Numbered from the stretch's first letter, positions 35,464 through 44,345 are shown. The stretch: 47,608 nucleotides of DNA from Bacteroidales bacterium (GCA_023229505.1 JALNZD010000032.1:1-47608); one strand, 5' to 3'. Numbers and translations: made by a program. Notes: generated by a model not told the origin, from the sequence alone.

Positions 35464-35535
35464 TGCGGGGTGGAGCAGTGGTAGCTCGTCGGGCTCATAA
35501 CCCGAAGGCCAGAGGTTCGAATCCTCTCCCCGCTA
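35464..35535 (+). tRNA. Initiator tRNA-fMet (CAT anticodon)
   Basis: A 72-nt cloverleaf: acceptor GCGGGG pairs with CCCCGC, the D stem is GAGC/GCTC, and the anticodon stem-loop is CGGG-CTCATAA-CCCG with anticodon CAT. The T stem is AGAGG/CCTCT with loop TTCGAAT. The three G:C pairs flanking the anticodon loop and the unpaired 1:72 position (T1, T72) are initiator hallmarks. The CCA end is not encoded. It has its own promoter and a strong terminator, so it is a single-gene unit. Confidence 0.93.
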
Positions 35536-35545
35536 CAAAGCCAGG

Positions 35546-35579
35546 ACCCAACCAGTTAAAAAGGTTGGGTTTTTATTTT
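35546..35579 (+). terminator. Rho-independent terminator after tRNA-fMet
   Basis: The perfect 8-bp stem ACCCAACC / GGTTGGGT has a 9-nt loop and is followed by TTTTATTTT. It starts 10 bp after the tRNA 3' end. Confidence 0.85.
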
Positions 35580-35627
35580 CAGGAGGGCTAACGCTTTGGG
35601 GCCGGCAGTTCCCTCGTCGCTGCGCTC

Positions 35628-35640
35628 CTCGGGATGACGA
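35628..35640. repeat. Copy 2 of dispersed intergenic motif
   Basis: This is identical to 33692-33704 (CTCGGGATGACGA) and sits in the 235-bp gap between the tRNA terminator and the next L-domain gene, which otherwise holds nothing recognisable. Confidence 0.5.
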
Positions 35641-35814
35641 CGATTTGTGTATCTCTATCAGTCAGCGACATTTCCAAAGATTAACCGCACACTTTAATAT
35701 AACCCAATGTATGTAATTCATTTCATTATGATTTTAATTATATTTATGGGTTATTACTGGTTCAGGCGTTTATACCTTCCCTCAGGGTATAATTAAAACC
35801 ATAATAAACATATC

Positions 35815-36672
35815 ATGAAAAAAGTCTGTGCATTGCTGATCGGGTTGTTCTTGTTGCATTCAGGCATTTCCCAGGATTGTCCTCCCGGAGCTCCTTTTGT
35901 AACTCAAACACAAATCGATAATTTCCATATTGATTATCCCAACTGTATATATCTCGAGGGTGGTTTATGGATAGGTTTTGGTGAAATGACATTAATTACG
36001 AATCTGGATGGATTATCTAATATTACTTCAATCGACCGTGATTTAATAATCCTCTATAATCCTAATCTAAAAGACCTGGATGGACTGAATAATTTGAAAT
36101 CCATCGGGGGAGATCTTGAGCTTTGTTATAATTTCTCGCTTAATAGTTTGGAAGCTTTGAGCTCTCTAACCTCAATCGGGGGAAAAATTTATATTTGCGA
36201 CAGTCCCTTCCTTACCAGTTTATCCGGATTGGAAAATATCGACGCCGGTACCATCACCGATATAGAATTCTTCCGTAATAATTCGCTATCCTATTGCCAT
36301 GTAAAAAGCATTTGCGATTATTTAAAAATTTCTAATGGTCAAAATCTTTTTTATTATAACTCGACAGGATGTAACAGCCGTGAAGAGGTGGATTCCGCCT
36401 GTAACCTGATTTCGGTGGAAGACCTGGATTTAAATCCTGCATTTACAATTTATCCTAATCCTGCATCGACAACCATCATCATTGGAATACCCCATAGCAC
36501 AGCCATAAACACTTTCCTGGCCATCTATAACCTCAATTCGCAGCAAATCTTAATGCGTCAAATAACGGGACCAGAGACAACCATTGACATTCGCGGTCTG
36601 GCACAGGGGGTTTATTTTGTGCGGCTGAATAATGACAGGACAGTGCAGGTGGTTAAATTAGTCAAAAATTAA
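35815..36672 (+). CDS. L-domain-like surface protein with T9SS sorting domain (short paralogue)
   Basis: 285 residues with a signal peptide (about 1-19). The same N-terminal cap as the 479-residue paralogue is present (QTQIDNFHIDYPNCIYLEG). Only about five LxGLxNLxSIGGxL solenoid repeats follow, then the C-terminal cap (LSYCHVKSICDYL, GCNSREEVDSAC). A type IX sorting domain closes the protein (FTIYPNPASTTIII, LAIYNLNSQQILMRQI, LAQGVYFVRL). It is surface exported by family. It is followed 9 bp later by a third paralogue on the same strand. The copies probably arose by duplication followed by repeat loss or gain. Confidence 0.87.
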   Translation: MKKVCALLIGLFLLHSGISQDCPPGAPFVTQTQIDNFHIDYPNCIYLEGGLWIGFGEMTLITNLDGLSNITSIDRDLIILYNPNLKDLDGLNNLKSIGGDLELCYNFSLNSLEALSSLTSIGGKIYICDSPFLTSLSGLENIDAGTITDIEFFRNNSLSYCHVKSICDYLKISNGQNLFYYNSTGCNSREEVDSACNLISVEDLDLNPAFTIYPNPASTTIIIGIPHSTAINTFLAIYNLNSQQILMRQITGPETTIDIRGLAQGVYFVRLNNDRTVQVVKLVKN

Positions 36673-36681
36673 TTTATTGAG

Positions 36682-37476
36682 ATGAAAAAATCGACATTTT
36701 TAGTGAATATAATATCCTTAGTAACAGGATATATATTATTAATCCTTCTCGTTTATTCATGCGTTGATATTGAACCGGAGCCCGAACCGCCGAAGCAGCT
36801 CAGATTTTCTACCCAGGCCGAAATTGACAATATTGAATTCAATTTCCCTGACTGCAAGATACTAAACTGGGATGTATGGATACAGGGAGATGATATAGCT
36901 AATTTACATGGATTTAGTCAGGTAACCCAGATTACGGGAGGTCTTCATATTTCTACAGGCGATTATCTTGTGAATCTGGAAGGGCTTGAAGGTCTCACAT
37001 CCATTGGAGGAGGTCTTTATATAGGTACCAATACTATTCATCCTGTCTTTAACAGTTTGAAAGGCCTGGATAACCTGACTTCGATCGGTACAGAGCTTGA
37101 GATCGGCGGGAATACTAAGTTAAAGGATCTCAAAGAGCTGGGAAATTTGACCAGTGTCGGCAAAGCAATTGTCATTAGCGGTAACGAGGCCCTGAAGGAC
37201 CTTTCGGGACTGGAAAGTATCACTTTCATAAAGGCAGGATTTATAGGTATTCAGGGTAACGATTCTTTAACCAGCTTAACAGGACTGCAGATTAATAATG
37301 CCGATTCTATAAGGCTTGTCCAAATTATTGGCAACCCTCTTCTGTCTACCTGTGATGTACAATGTATTTGTAGTTATTTAGCCAGTCCAACCGGACCAGT
37401 TAATATTTACGACAATGCCCCCGGTTGCGCAAGCCGCGAAGAAATTGAAACTGCCTGCGGATCCGGAATGCATTAA
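36682..37476 (+). CDS. L-domain-like lipoprotein paralogue lacking a T9SS domain
   Basis: 264 residues. A hydrophobic N-terminus ends in a lipobox (LLVYSC, Cys27). The shared cap TQAEIDNIEFNFPDCKIL, about six solenoid repeats and the C-terminal cap (LSTCDVQCICSYLASPTGPVNIYDNAPGC, EEIETAC) follow. It stops right after the cap (GSGMH), exactly where its neighbours carry the sorting domain. Membrane anchoring by lipid therefore replaces T9SS export. It lies 9 bp after the 285-residue paralogue, in a likely two-gene operon, with the MBL gene 23 bp downstream. Confidence 0.85.
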   Translation: MKKSTFLVNIISLVTGYILLILLVYSCVDIEPEPEPPKQLRFSTQAEIDNIEFNFPDCKILNWDVWIQGDDIANLHGFSQVTQITGGLHISTGDYLVNLEGLEGLTSIGGGLYIGTNTIHPVFNSLKGLDNLTSIGTELEIGGNTKLKDLKELGNLTSVGKAIVISGNEALKDLSGLESITFIKAGFIGIQGNDSLTSLTGLQINNADSIRLVQIIGNPLLSTCDVQCICSYLASPTGPVNIYDNAPGCASREEIETACGSGMH

Positions 37477-37499
37477 AACAACAAATAAAGGTATTAATT

Positions 37500-38279
37500 A
37501 TGAAAAAAATACTAATAGCCTTAGGAATTGGAATAGCAGCATTGATAATTTTCGCAGCAGGATATTTTCTGGTCATGAGACATGAAATGAAACAAATGGC
37601 CACAGTGGAAACCGGCAAAATTACCGATCAGGTCTATGCAATAAAAGACTCGTACGTCAATGTATATGCAGTCGGGTCGGATAGCGGCTATATCATGATC
37701 GACGCGGGAAATAACAGCGAAACGATCGAAGCAGGATTAGTGGGCTTAAATATCGATCCGGCTAAGGTCAAAGCAATATTCCTGACTCATACAGACGGAG
37801 ACCATGTCGCTTCGATCCCGCTGTTCCCAAATGCTGCAGTGTTTTTGTCCAGGCAGGAGGAACAGATGATAAACGGAGCAACAGGAAGATTCCTGTTTTT
37901 CGGGAATAAAATCAGCGCTAAAAAATCCACGTTGGTAGATGATGGGCAGGTAATCAATCTCCCGGGCATAAGCATCAAAGGGATCCTGTCACCGGGCCAT
38001 ACCCCCGGTTCCATGTGTTACCTGGTCGATGAAAAGTACCTGTTTACCGGGGATGTGCTTAGTCTGAAAGCTGGGAAAGTGGCCGCATTCAGCAAATTCA
38101 TCAACATGGATACCAAAACCGATCGGGAATCCATTGATAAGCTGAGCCGATTGAAAAATGTCAGTTACATTCTTACGGCCCATTTCGGGGTATCAAACGA
38201 TTTTGGGGCGGCGTTTAAGGATTGGCATTTTTCAAACGCTGACGGGTCTCCGACACCGTCAGGTTTGATCGATCACTGA
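37500..38279 (+). CDS. Membrane-anchored metallo-beta-lactamase-fold hydrolase
   Basis: 259 residues with an N-terminal signal anchor (about 5-25). The MBL fold follows with IMIDAGNN, the metal motif LTHTDGDHV (the usual HxHxDH reads HxDxDH), SPGHTPGSMCYL, YLFTGDVL and a late ILTAHFG. Most metal ligands are present, but the second His of the first motif is Asp, so the metal site may be mononuclear or altered. It is probably periplasmic. The substrate is not readable from sequence. It lies 23 bp after the lipoprotein paralogue and converges with rubrerythrin. Confidence 0.85.
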   Translation: MKKILIALGIGIAALIIFAAGYFLVMRHEMKQMATVETGKITDQVYAIKDSYVNVYAVGSDSGYIMIDAGNNSETIEAGLVGLNIDPAKVKAIFLTHTDGDHVASIPLFPNAAVFLSRQEEQMINGATGRFLFFGNKISAKKSTLVDDGQVINLPGISIKGILSPGHTPGSMCYLVDEKYLFTGDVLSLKAGKVAAFSKFINMDTKTDRESIDKLSRLKNVSYILTAHFGVSNDFGAAFKDWHFSNADGSPTPSGLIDH

Positions 38280-38280
38280 C

Positions 38281-38312
38281 CTGTCAGTGTCCGACAAAGG
38301 AGGACCTGACAG
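38281..38312. terminator. Hairpin in convergent intergenic gap, possible bidirectional terminator
   Basis: CTGTCAGTGTCC pairs with GGACCTGACAG (one bulge), giving a stem of about 10 bp with a 9-nt loop, placed between two convergent stop codons. There is no U-tract, so terminator function is uncertain. Confidence 0.45.
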
Positions 38313-38323
38313 CGTCTGTAAAA

Positions 38324-38779
38324 TTAGTTCTCCCGTAAAACGTACTCATCGTACTCCAGTTCAAACCGCAGCTTGTGCCTGGATTCTTCCATTGCCAGGG
38401 ATTCGAAAATCTCTTTCAGCTGATCGTTCGGGGCGCGTTCTGCCAGGGTAGAATATAACTTGAAAGCGGCTTTTTCACGCTTCATGGCCAGGATGAGCGT
38501 TTCTTCATAAGTCAGTTTGCCTGATGCCTTCACATCGACTATATAATCGCTGATCTTCAGATCCGTCACATGCTGCCTGGGCATGCTGAACACGCCTTCT
38601 TCCCTGATCCGTGTCAGGCGCTGCTTGTGCTTGATCTCTTCGCCGGCAAATTCAATAAAAACCTTCTTCATCTCTTCGTTACGGGCTTCCTTTGCCAGGC
38701 CCGTGTAAAACTCAACGGCTTTTTGCTCCTGTTCGATGGCAAAAACCAATATCTCATCGACATGTTTAAACTCTTTCAT
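38324..38779 (-). CDS. Rubrerythrin-like diiron ferritin-fold protein
   Basis: 151 residues from the ATG at 38779; the longer frame would begin with TTG. A four-helix bundle carries diiron-type motifs: IEQEQKAVEFY, EEIKHKQ, MKREKAAFKLY and EESRHKL, giving two E-x2-H pairs. There is no C-terminal rubredoxin domain, so an external reductant is needed. Such proteins reduce peroxide in anaerobes or store/sense iron. The start lies inside the last 14 bp of the 1242-residue redox gene, so it is translationally coupled. This suggests protection of, or electron supply from, the Nuo-like complex (inference). Confidence 0.87.
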   Translation of the reverse strand: MKEFKHVDEILVFAIEQEQKAVEFYTGLAKEARNEEMKKVFIEFAGEEIKHKQRLTRIREEGVFSMPRQHVTDLKISDYIVDVKASGKLTYEETLILAMKREKAAFKLYSTLAERAPNDQLKEIFESLAMEESRHKLRFELEYDEYVLREN

Positions 38780-41700
38780 ACAGATCAATTTTTACGTTTT
38801 CAAATGCCTTTGCAAATTCATCTTCAAACCGCATGACAATATGATCACATCCGTGACCGTAAAGCCTGTTCGGGTTATCATTCTGCGTATGGATAAATTG
38901 ATGCGTTATATTTTCACTGCCGGACGGCAATAATGACATCACTTCCTCCAGCACCTCATGCAACCCTGCCCTCTGCCCTACGCCTAATGCTGTCAATAAA
39001 TCAGCAAGCTGTACCAGTCCCGTCTTCTCCACCGCCGGTGTAAATAAGGCCTCAAATTCCTGGATCACCTTCTGGGTATTGGTGAAGCTTCCCCCGGTTT
39101 CAACCGAGGCGGAGGCTGGCAATATGAGATGAGCGTGTCTCGCCGTTTCGGTCATGAAGTAATCCTGGACAACCACGAAGTCGGCAATGGTAAGCCATCC
39201 CGCCGTCTGGACCTTATGACCGGTGCACCCGAGCGGATCTTCGCCGAAAATGAAGATATTCTTCAGCTTGCCGTCTTCCAGGCCTGAGTAGATATCAGGA
39301 TCCGTTTGCTCAGGGAGTGCCGGGATATTCCAGGTCTTTTTGAGTTTATCTATTAGCGTCGCGTCAGTCATCGGGACTCCACCCACTCCGTATGCCATGC
39401 AAACGCCCATATCGAACAATCCCTGGGAATTATTCTTCTCCTTCAGGGAAATCAAACCGCTGCCCGTTTTACCGAGCTTCCCGGTGATCATCGCCAGATT
39501 GAAAAGCTCGGTGCAGGCATTGGAGGAGAGTTCCTTCTCCGAGAAGACAATGATCGCATAAGGTTCGTTGTTGTAACGCTTGGCGAATTCGATCACATCA
39601 TCCATGATCTGTGTTCCGGCTTTCTGAACTAAATCGACGAAATTCTCTTTCAGCAATTCAGCCTTATATTCTTCAAAACCGGCACAGTTGTCGCGGATAA
39701 AAAGCCCGTTGTGGAAATTATTGGCAACCAGGTAATAATTGACAGCCTTGATGAAGTGATAAATCGATTTGATAACCATCACCTCTTCAACCTTCCGGCT
39801 CATGGAACTTTCAGCATGGGTGGTCACCACCTCTATCGGAACCCCCTTCATCATTCCCGCATTGTGTATCATAAATCCCACAACGGCATTATCTTCATTG
39901 ATCTCCGAGCCGATAAGATAAATCTTGCCGGCATCCTTGATCTGGCTGAACGGCGTATTGGCCGTGGAATTATTCCGGTAGCCCATTCCGCGGTTCAGGT
40001 AATGGAAGCTGGTCACATTATTGGTCTTTGCACCTGCCCTGGCCAGCTTCTGAATCAGGTACATCTCTTCATTCGACAGCCTGGCCCCCGCAAAAAACAC
40101 ATTTTCGTCAGCCTTCACAGCTTTAATCCGCTGTACGATGGTTTCAAAAGCCTTCTTGAATGAAACTTCCTCGAAACGCCCGTTGATCTTCATCAATGGC
40201 TTGGTAATCCTTGACTTGTCGTTCAGGTAGTGATACCCGAACTTTGCATACCGGCAAAGGTTACCGTCGGTATTAACCTGTCCTACTATACCTGATACCT
40301 GCATTACAAACTGACTTTTGTGGTCAAGTGAAATGGAGCATCCTACTGAACAATAGTTACAGATTGTTTCTGCTGCAGTCAGCTTCACAGGTCCCGGCTT
40401 GAAGGGGACATTCTCCGTAATCGCTCCGGTCGGGCAGGTGGTGATGCAAAGCCCGCAGGATTCGCAGGGTGTATCCTGCAAAGCCAGGCCCATGCTGGGT
40501 GCCACGTAGGTATCGAAACCGCGGTTTACCAGCCCGAGTGCGTCTGCACCGACGACTTCCCGGCAGATCCTGATGCAGCGGCTGCAGAGGATGCATTTGT
40601 TATTGTCGAATTCGATGTAAGGATGCCGGAAATCCACGTGATGTTCATTGAATGCCCCTGCCTGGTTTTTCTGGTCTGCTTCGTAATTGCCGGAGTAACG
40701 TTTCAGGTCGCAGGTAAACAGGGCGGTACAGCCACATTCCAGGCAGCGCTGGGTTTCATGGAATGCAACATCTTCCGAATCATAACCCAGTTCCACCTCC
40801 TTGAAATTATTCCGCTTCGACGGATCAAGTGTAGGCATTTCCTCGCGCTTCTGCTCTCTATAAAATCCTTTATAATCTGTGTCAATCTGTGCTTTAAAAA
40901 CATCTTTGCTACTGAAAAACTCTTTTTTCATTGCCTCCACAGGCAGCCCTTTCAGATAAAGGTCGCAGCTATAAGAAGCTTTTCGTGCCTGTGCAATAGC
41001 CGCGATCAACGTGGCCGGTCCGGTCACCCCGTCACCTGCGGCAAATATCGAAGGAATTCCCGTCTGCAATGTTTTCGGATCGGTCTCCAGGTCACCCCAG
41101 CGGTTAACCTTCACTTCGCCTTTTCCGGCGTGAGCTTTGATATCATCCAGGAATTCAGCCACAGTCTTTTGGCCGATGGCAGCCAGGATGTAATCGACCT
41201 CAATGTCGAACTCCGAGCCTTCTACCGGCACAGGACGACGACGGCCAGAGGCATCTGGCTCCCCTAATTCCATTTTAAGACAGGTAATACTTTTCACTTT
41301 TCCCTCTTCGTTTTTCACTATCCTGCTGGGATTGGTCAGCAGCATGTATTCCACCCCTTCGAGCCTGGATTCATGGATTTCGATGGGATTAGCCGGCATT
41401 TCCTTTTCGGTCCGCCGGTATATCACGTAAACTTTATCAGCGCCGCAGCGTTTGGAGGTCCGGCAGCAGTCCATGGCGGTATTTCCACCACCGATGACAG
41501 CCACCTTCTTCCCTTTAAAGTTGAAGGGTTTCCCGGTCATTTCCATGTTTTTCAGGAAATCGATACCGGAAAAAACGTTTTCCGCATCTTCACCTTCACA
41601 ACCGATCATGGTCCCTTTCTGGGAACCGATGGTCAGGATCATGGCGGCGTACTTTTTTTTCAGGTCTTTGTAAGAAACGTCACTTCCGAATTTTTTGTTG

Positions 41701-42494
41701 AAATGGATCTTTACGCCCATTTCGGTGATGTTGTCGACTTCTTTCTGTAAAAGGTCATTAGGTAACCGGTACTCAGGGATGCCATACCGGAGCCATCCGC
41801 CGGCTTTGGGGCTGGCTTCGTAGATGTCGACCTGGTGACCTTCCTTTTGCAGGAAGAACCCGCAGGAGAGCCCCGCAGGCCCTGCTCCGATCACGGCGAC
41901 TTTTTTGCCCGTCGCGGGTTTCAGTTCGGGTTTCCATTTGCCGGGAGAATCGATGTCGATGTCGGAAGCAAAGCGTTTCAGGTAGTCGATACCCACGGCA
42001 GCGCCTTCGTCGAGCAGGTTCCGGCGGCAGGCTACTTCGCAGGGCCTCACACAAACGCGGCCGCAGATGGCCGGGAGCGGGTTGGTTTCCTTGATGAGGC
42101 CCACGGCATCGTGATACTTACCTTTTTCGATCAGTGAGATGTAACCCTGCACATCCACCCCTGCCGGGCAGGTTTGCTTGCAGGGGCCGATGCAATCCGC
42201 ATAATGGTTGCTTACCAGCAGGTCGAGCGCTGTTTTGCGGGCCCGGTGGATCTTCTCGTTGTCGGTTTCGATCCGCATCCCTTCGGAGATCTTCGTGGAG
42301 CACGAAGGCTGCAGTCCGCGGAGGCCTTCGACTTCCACCACGCAGACGTAGCATGAGGTAAAAGGTTCGAGGCGTGGGTCGTTGCAAAGGGTGGGTATCT
42401 CTATATTGTTGCGCTTGGCCAGTTCCAGGATGGTCTCACCCCGGTAACCGTCGACGATATTACCGTTCAGGATTATATTAACTTTCTCGCTCAT
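38766..42494 (-). CDS. NuoG/GltD/molybdopterin-oxidoreductase-like fusion (Stn/Nfn-type subunit)
   Basis: 1242 residues. A [2Fe-2S] domain comes first (C37, C48, C51, C65). A GltD/NfnB-like module with Cys clusters (C101, C105, C109; C144, C148, C152, C156), FAD motif GAGPAG (203-208), NADP motif GGGNTA (335-340) and FAD-closing PSIFAAGD (481-488) follows. Next are C584/C587/C589/C595, two [4Fe-4S] ferredoxin motifs (C634-C644; C677-C687), and a molybdopterin-oxidoreductase-like domain with an N-terminal cluster (C712, C715, C719, C747). In formate dehydrogenases TNNV is followed by an Arg-x-Cys/Sec-His motif; here it reads TNNVTSFHYLNRGMGY with no Cys or Sec, so formate oxidation is unlikely. 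It lies 24 bp after the NuoF-like gene. Role: NADPH/NADH/ferredoxin electron exchange (inference). Confidence 0.85.
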   Translation of the reverse strand: MSEKVNIILNGNIVDGYRGETILELAKRNNIEIPTLCNDPRLEPFTSCYVCVVEVEGLRGLQPSCSTKISEGMRIETDNEKIHRARKTALDLLVSNHYADCIGPCKQTCPAGVDVQGYISLIEKGKYHDAVGLIKETNPLPAICGRVCVRPCEVACRRNLLDEGAAVGIDYLKRFASDIDIDSPGKWKPELKPATGKKVAVIGAGPAGLSCGFFLQKEGHQVDIYEASPKAGGWLRYGIPEYRLPNDLLQKEVDNITEMGVKIHFNKKFGSDVSYKDLKKKYAAMILTIGSQKGTMIGCEGEDAENVFSGIDFLKNMEMTGKPFNFKGKKVAVIGGGNTAMDCCRTSKRCGADKVYVIYRRTEKEMPANPIEIHESRLEGVEYMLLTNPSRIVKNEEGKVKSITCLKMELGEPDASGRRRPVPVEGSEFDIEVDYILAAIGQKTVAEFLDDIKAHAGKGEVKVNRWGDLETDPKTLQTGIPSIFAAGDGVTGPATLIAAIAQARKASYSCDLYLKGLPVEAMKKEFFSSKDVFKAQIDTDYKGFYREQKREEMPTLDPSKRNNFKEVELGYDSEDVAFHETQRCLECGCTALFTCDLKRYSGNYEADQKNQAGAFNEHHVDFRHPYIEFDNNKCILCSRCIRICREVVGADALGLVNRGFDTYVAPSMGLALQDTPCESCGLCITTCPTGAITENVPFKPGPVKLTAAETICNYCSVGCSISLDHKSQFVMQVSGIVGQVNTDGNLCRYAKFGYHYLNDKSRITKPLMKINGRFEEVSFKKAFETIVQRIKAVKADENVFFAGARLSNEEMYLIQKLARAGAKTNNVTSFHYLNRGMGYRNNSTANTPFSQIKDAGKIYLIGSEINEDNAVVGFMIHNAGMMKGVPIEVVTTHAESSMSRKVEEVMVIKSIYHFIKAVNYYLVANNFHNGLFIRDNCAGFEEYKAELLKENFVDLVQKAGTQIMDDVIEFAKRYNNEPYAIIVFSEKELSSNACTELFNLAMITGKLGKTGSGLISLKEKNNSQGLFDMGVCMAYGVGGVPMTDATLIDKLKKTWNIPALPEQTDPDIYSGLEDGKLKNIFIFGEDPLGCTGHKVQTAGWLTIADFVVVQDYFMTETARHAHLILPASASVETGGSFTNTQKVIQEFEALFTPAVEKTGLVQLADLLTALGVGQRAGLHEVLEEVMSLLPSGSENITHQFIHTQNDNPNRLYGHGCDHIVMRFEDEFAKAFENVKIDLYERV

Positions 42495-42518
42495 TGTAGT
42501 TTCTTTAGTTTATCCAGG

Positions 42519-44297
42519 TCAGGAAAGTTTAATCGCTTCGAATTTACATTTGGTATAACACATGCCGCACTTGATACAATCGGCCTCGCGGATGAAGTGG
42601 ATCTGTTTCCGTTCGCCGTCAATACAATTAACGGGGCAGTTCTTGGCACAGACAGTGCAGCCTGTGCATTTGTCGGCGATGACTTCATAAGTCAGCAATG
42701 CCTTGCAGACTTTAGCCGGGCATTTTTTATCGCGGATATGAGCCTCATATTCATCGCGGAAATAGCGGATCGTTGTCAGGACCGGGTTTGGCGCCGTCTG
42801 GCCGAGGCCGCACAGGGAATTATCCTTGATCTCATAAGCAAGATCCTCTAATCTTTCTATATCACCATCCTGCCCTTTGCCCTCCGCTATATGCTCTAAG
42901 ATCTCAAGCATGCGCTTGGTACCCATCCGGCAGAAGGTGCATTTGCCGCAGGATTCCTTCTGGGTGAAATCGAGGAAGAATTTAGCCACATCGACCATGC
43001 AGGTATCCTCGTCCATGACCACCATCCCGCCGGAGCCCATGATGGCGCCCGTTGCATTGACCGAGTCGTAATCGACGATAGTTTCGGCCATATATTCCGG
43101 GATACAACCGCCGGAAGGACCGCCCATCTGCACCGCTTTGAATTTGCGGTCGTTCTGAATGCCTCCGCCCAGCTTGAAGATAATATCATGGATGGTGATG
43201 CCCATGGGCACTTCCACCAGCCCGGAGCGCTTGATCTTGCCGGCGAGGGCGAAGACCTTGGTGCCCTTGCTTTTCTCGGTGCCGTATTTTGCATATTCCC
43301 CGGCCCCGTTGAGGATGATCCAGGGGATATTGGCGAAAGTCTCTACGTTGTTGATGTTGGTTGGCCTGCGCCATAGGCCGGATGCTGCCGGGAACGGCGG
43401 TCGTTTGCGTGGCATGCCGCGTTCACCTTCCACCGAGGCGATGAGAGCTGTTTCTTCGCCACAGACAAATGCCCCGGCACCCTCTTTAATGTAGACATCG
43501 AAGCTGAAGCCGTCGATGCCCAGGATATTCTTACCCAGGTAACCTTTTGTCCTTGCCTGGTCCAGTGCAATATTAAGCCGTTTGATGGCCAGCGGGTATT
43601 CGGCGCGGCAGTATATAATGCCGCCGGTGCCTTCGATCGCGTAAGCCGCGATGATCATGCCTTCGATGACCGAATGCGGGTCGCCTTCGAGGACGGACCG
43701 GTCCATAAATGCACCAGGATCACCCTCATCAGCGTTGCAGATGATATATTTTTCGCTGGATTTACTGTCGTTGGCGAATTTCCATTTGAGTCCCGTAGGG
43801 AATCCTCCGCCGCCGCGACCGCGGATGCCGGAGCTAAGGATGGTCTGGATCACGTCGTAGCGCGAGATGCGCTGCCCGGCGATTTTCTTGATGGCCCGGT
43901 AGCCCTGGCGCGCTTCGTAGTCGTCAATATTTTCGGGGTCGATGTAGCCGCAATTGCGCAGCACGATCTTTACCTGCGATTCAGTGAAGGATTTATCGGT
44001 AGTCTCGAACAGGTCCGACTGGATGATATAATCCCGCACCGGGCTGCCCTGGTTGATGTGTTTATCAATAATTTCTATTGCCCGTTCCTCGTTGATCTCG
44101 CCATACAAGTAAGAGCCTGTTTCGTCGATGATCTCCACCAGCGGCTCGCGGTAGCACATCCCGACGCAGGAGGTTTTCTTAAGCTCGAAATCCAGGTTTT
44201 CACTCTGCTGCATGGCGCGGATCTTTTCGTACACCTTCCCTGCCCCGGCGGCAACCCCACAGCTTCCCAGTCCAACTATTACTTTTGTCGTTTGCAT
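42519..44297 (-). CDS. NuoF/HydB-like NADH-binding flavoprotein
   Basis: 592 residues, the long HydB/HymB type. A thioredoxin-like [2Fe-2S] domain comes first (C13, C44, C48; only three cysteines near this site). The NADH/FMN domain follows (RGRGGGGFPTGLKWKFA, CNADEGDPGAFMDR, GAGAFVCGEETALIASVEG, MPRKRPPFPA). The SLBB region and the [4Fe-4S] site (C450, C453, C456, C496) come next, and the C-terminus has two [4Fe-4S] clusters (C544-C554, C574-C584). It binds NAD(H) and FMN and splits hydride into single electrons. It lies between NuoE-like and the fusion gene. The subunit order matches bifurcating Hyd/Stn-type complexes rather than complex I. Confidence 0.9.
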   Translation of the reverse strand: MQTTKVIVGLGSCGVAAGAGKVYEKIRAMQQSENLDFELKKTSCVGMCYREPLVEIIDETGSYLYGEINEERAIEIIDKHINQGSPVRDYIIQSDLFETTDKSFTESQVKIVLRNCGYIDPENIDDYEARQGYRAIKKIAGQRISRYDVIQTILSSGIRGRGGGGFPTGLKWKFANDSKSSEKYIICNADEGDPGAFMDRSVLEGDPHSVIEGMIIAAYAIEGTGGIIYCRAEYPLAIKRLNIALDQARTKGYLGKNILGIDGFSFDVYIKEGAGAFVCGEETALIASVEGERGMPRKRPPFPAASGLWRRPTNINNVETFANIPWIILNGAGEYAKYGTEKSKGTKVFALAGKIKRSGLVEVPMGITIHDIIFKLGGGIQNDRKFKAVQMGGPSGGCIPEYMAETIVDYDSVNATGAIMGSGGMVVMDEDTCMVDVAKFFLDFTQKESCGKCTFCRMGTKRMLEILEHIAEGKGQDGDIERLEDLAYEIKDNSLCGLGQTAPNPVLTTIRYFRDEYEAHIRDKKCPAKVCKALLTYEVIADKCTGCTVCAKNCPVNCIDGERKQIHFIREADCIKCGMCYTKCKFEAIKLS

Positions 44298-44310
44298 GTA
44301 CCTTGTTATT

Positions 44311-44345
44311 GGTTAGTGGTTAGTGGTTAGTGGTTAGTGGTTAGT
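44311..44345. repeat. Tandem 7-bp repeat GGTTAGT, five copies
   Basis: Five perfect GGTTAGT units, then a partial one, lie in the 177-bp gap between the NuoF-like and NuoE-like genes. Degenerate AGTCAYY and TTGGAATTT repeats follow. The gap holds no gene. Confidence 0.92.

Noticed and set aside
38766..42494. Annotation as formate dehydrogenase alpha subunit
   Set aside because: The catalytic Cys/Sec-His is missing and half of the protein is NuoG/GltD-like.
40600..44330. Long antisense ORFs across the Nuo-like cluster
   Set aside because: Shadows of high-coding-density genes; none has a family-like motif or proper start context.
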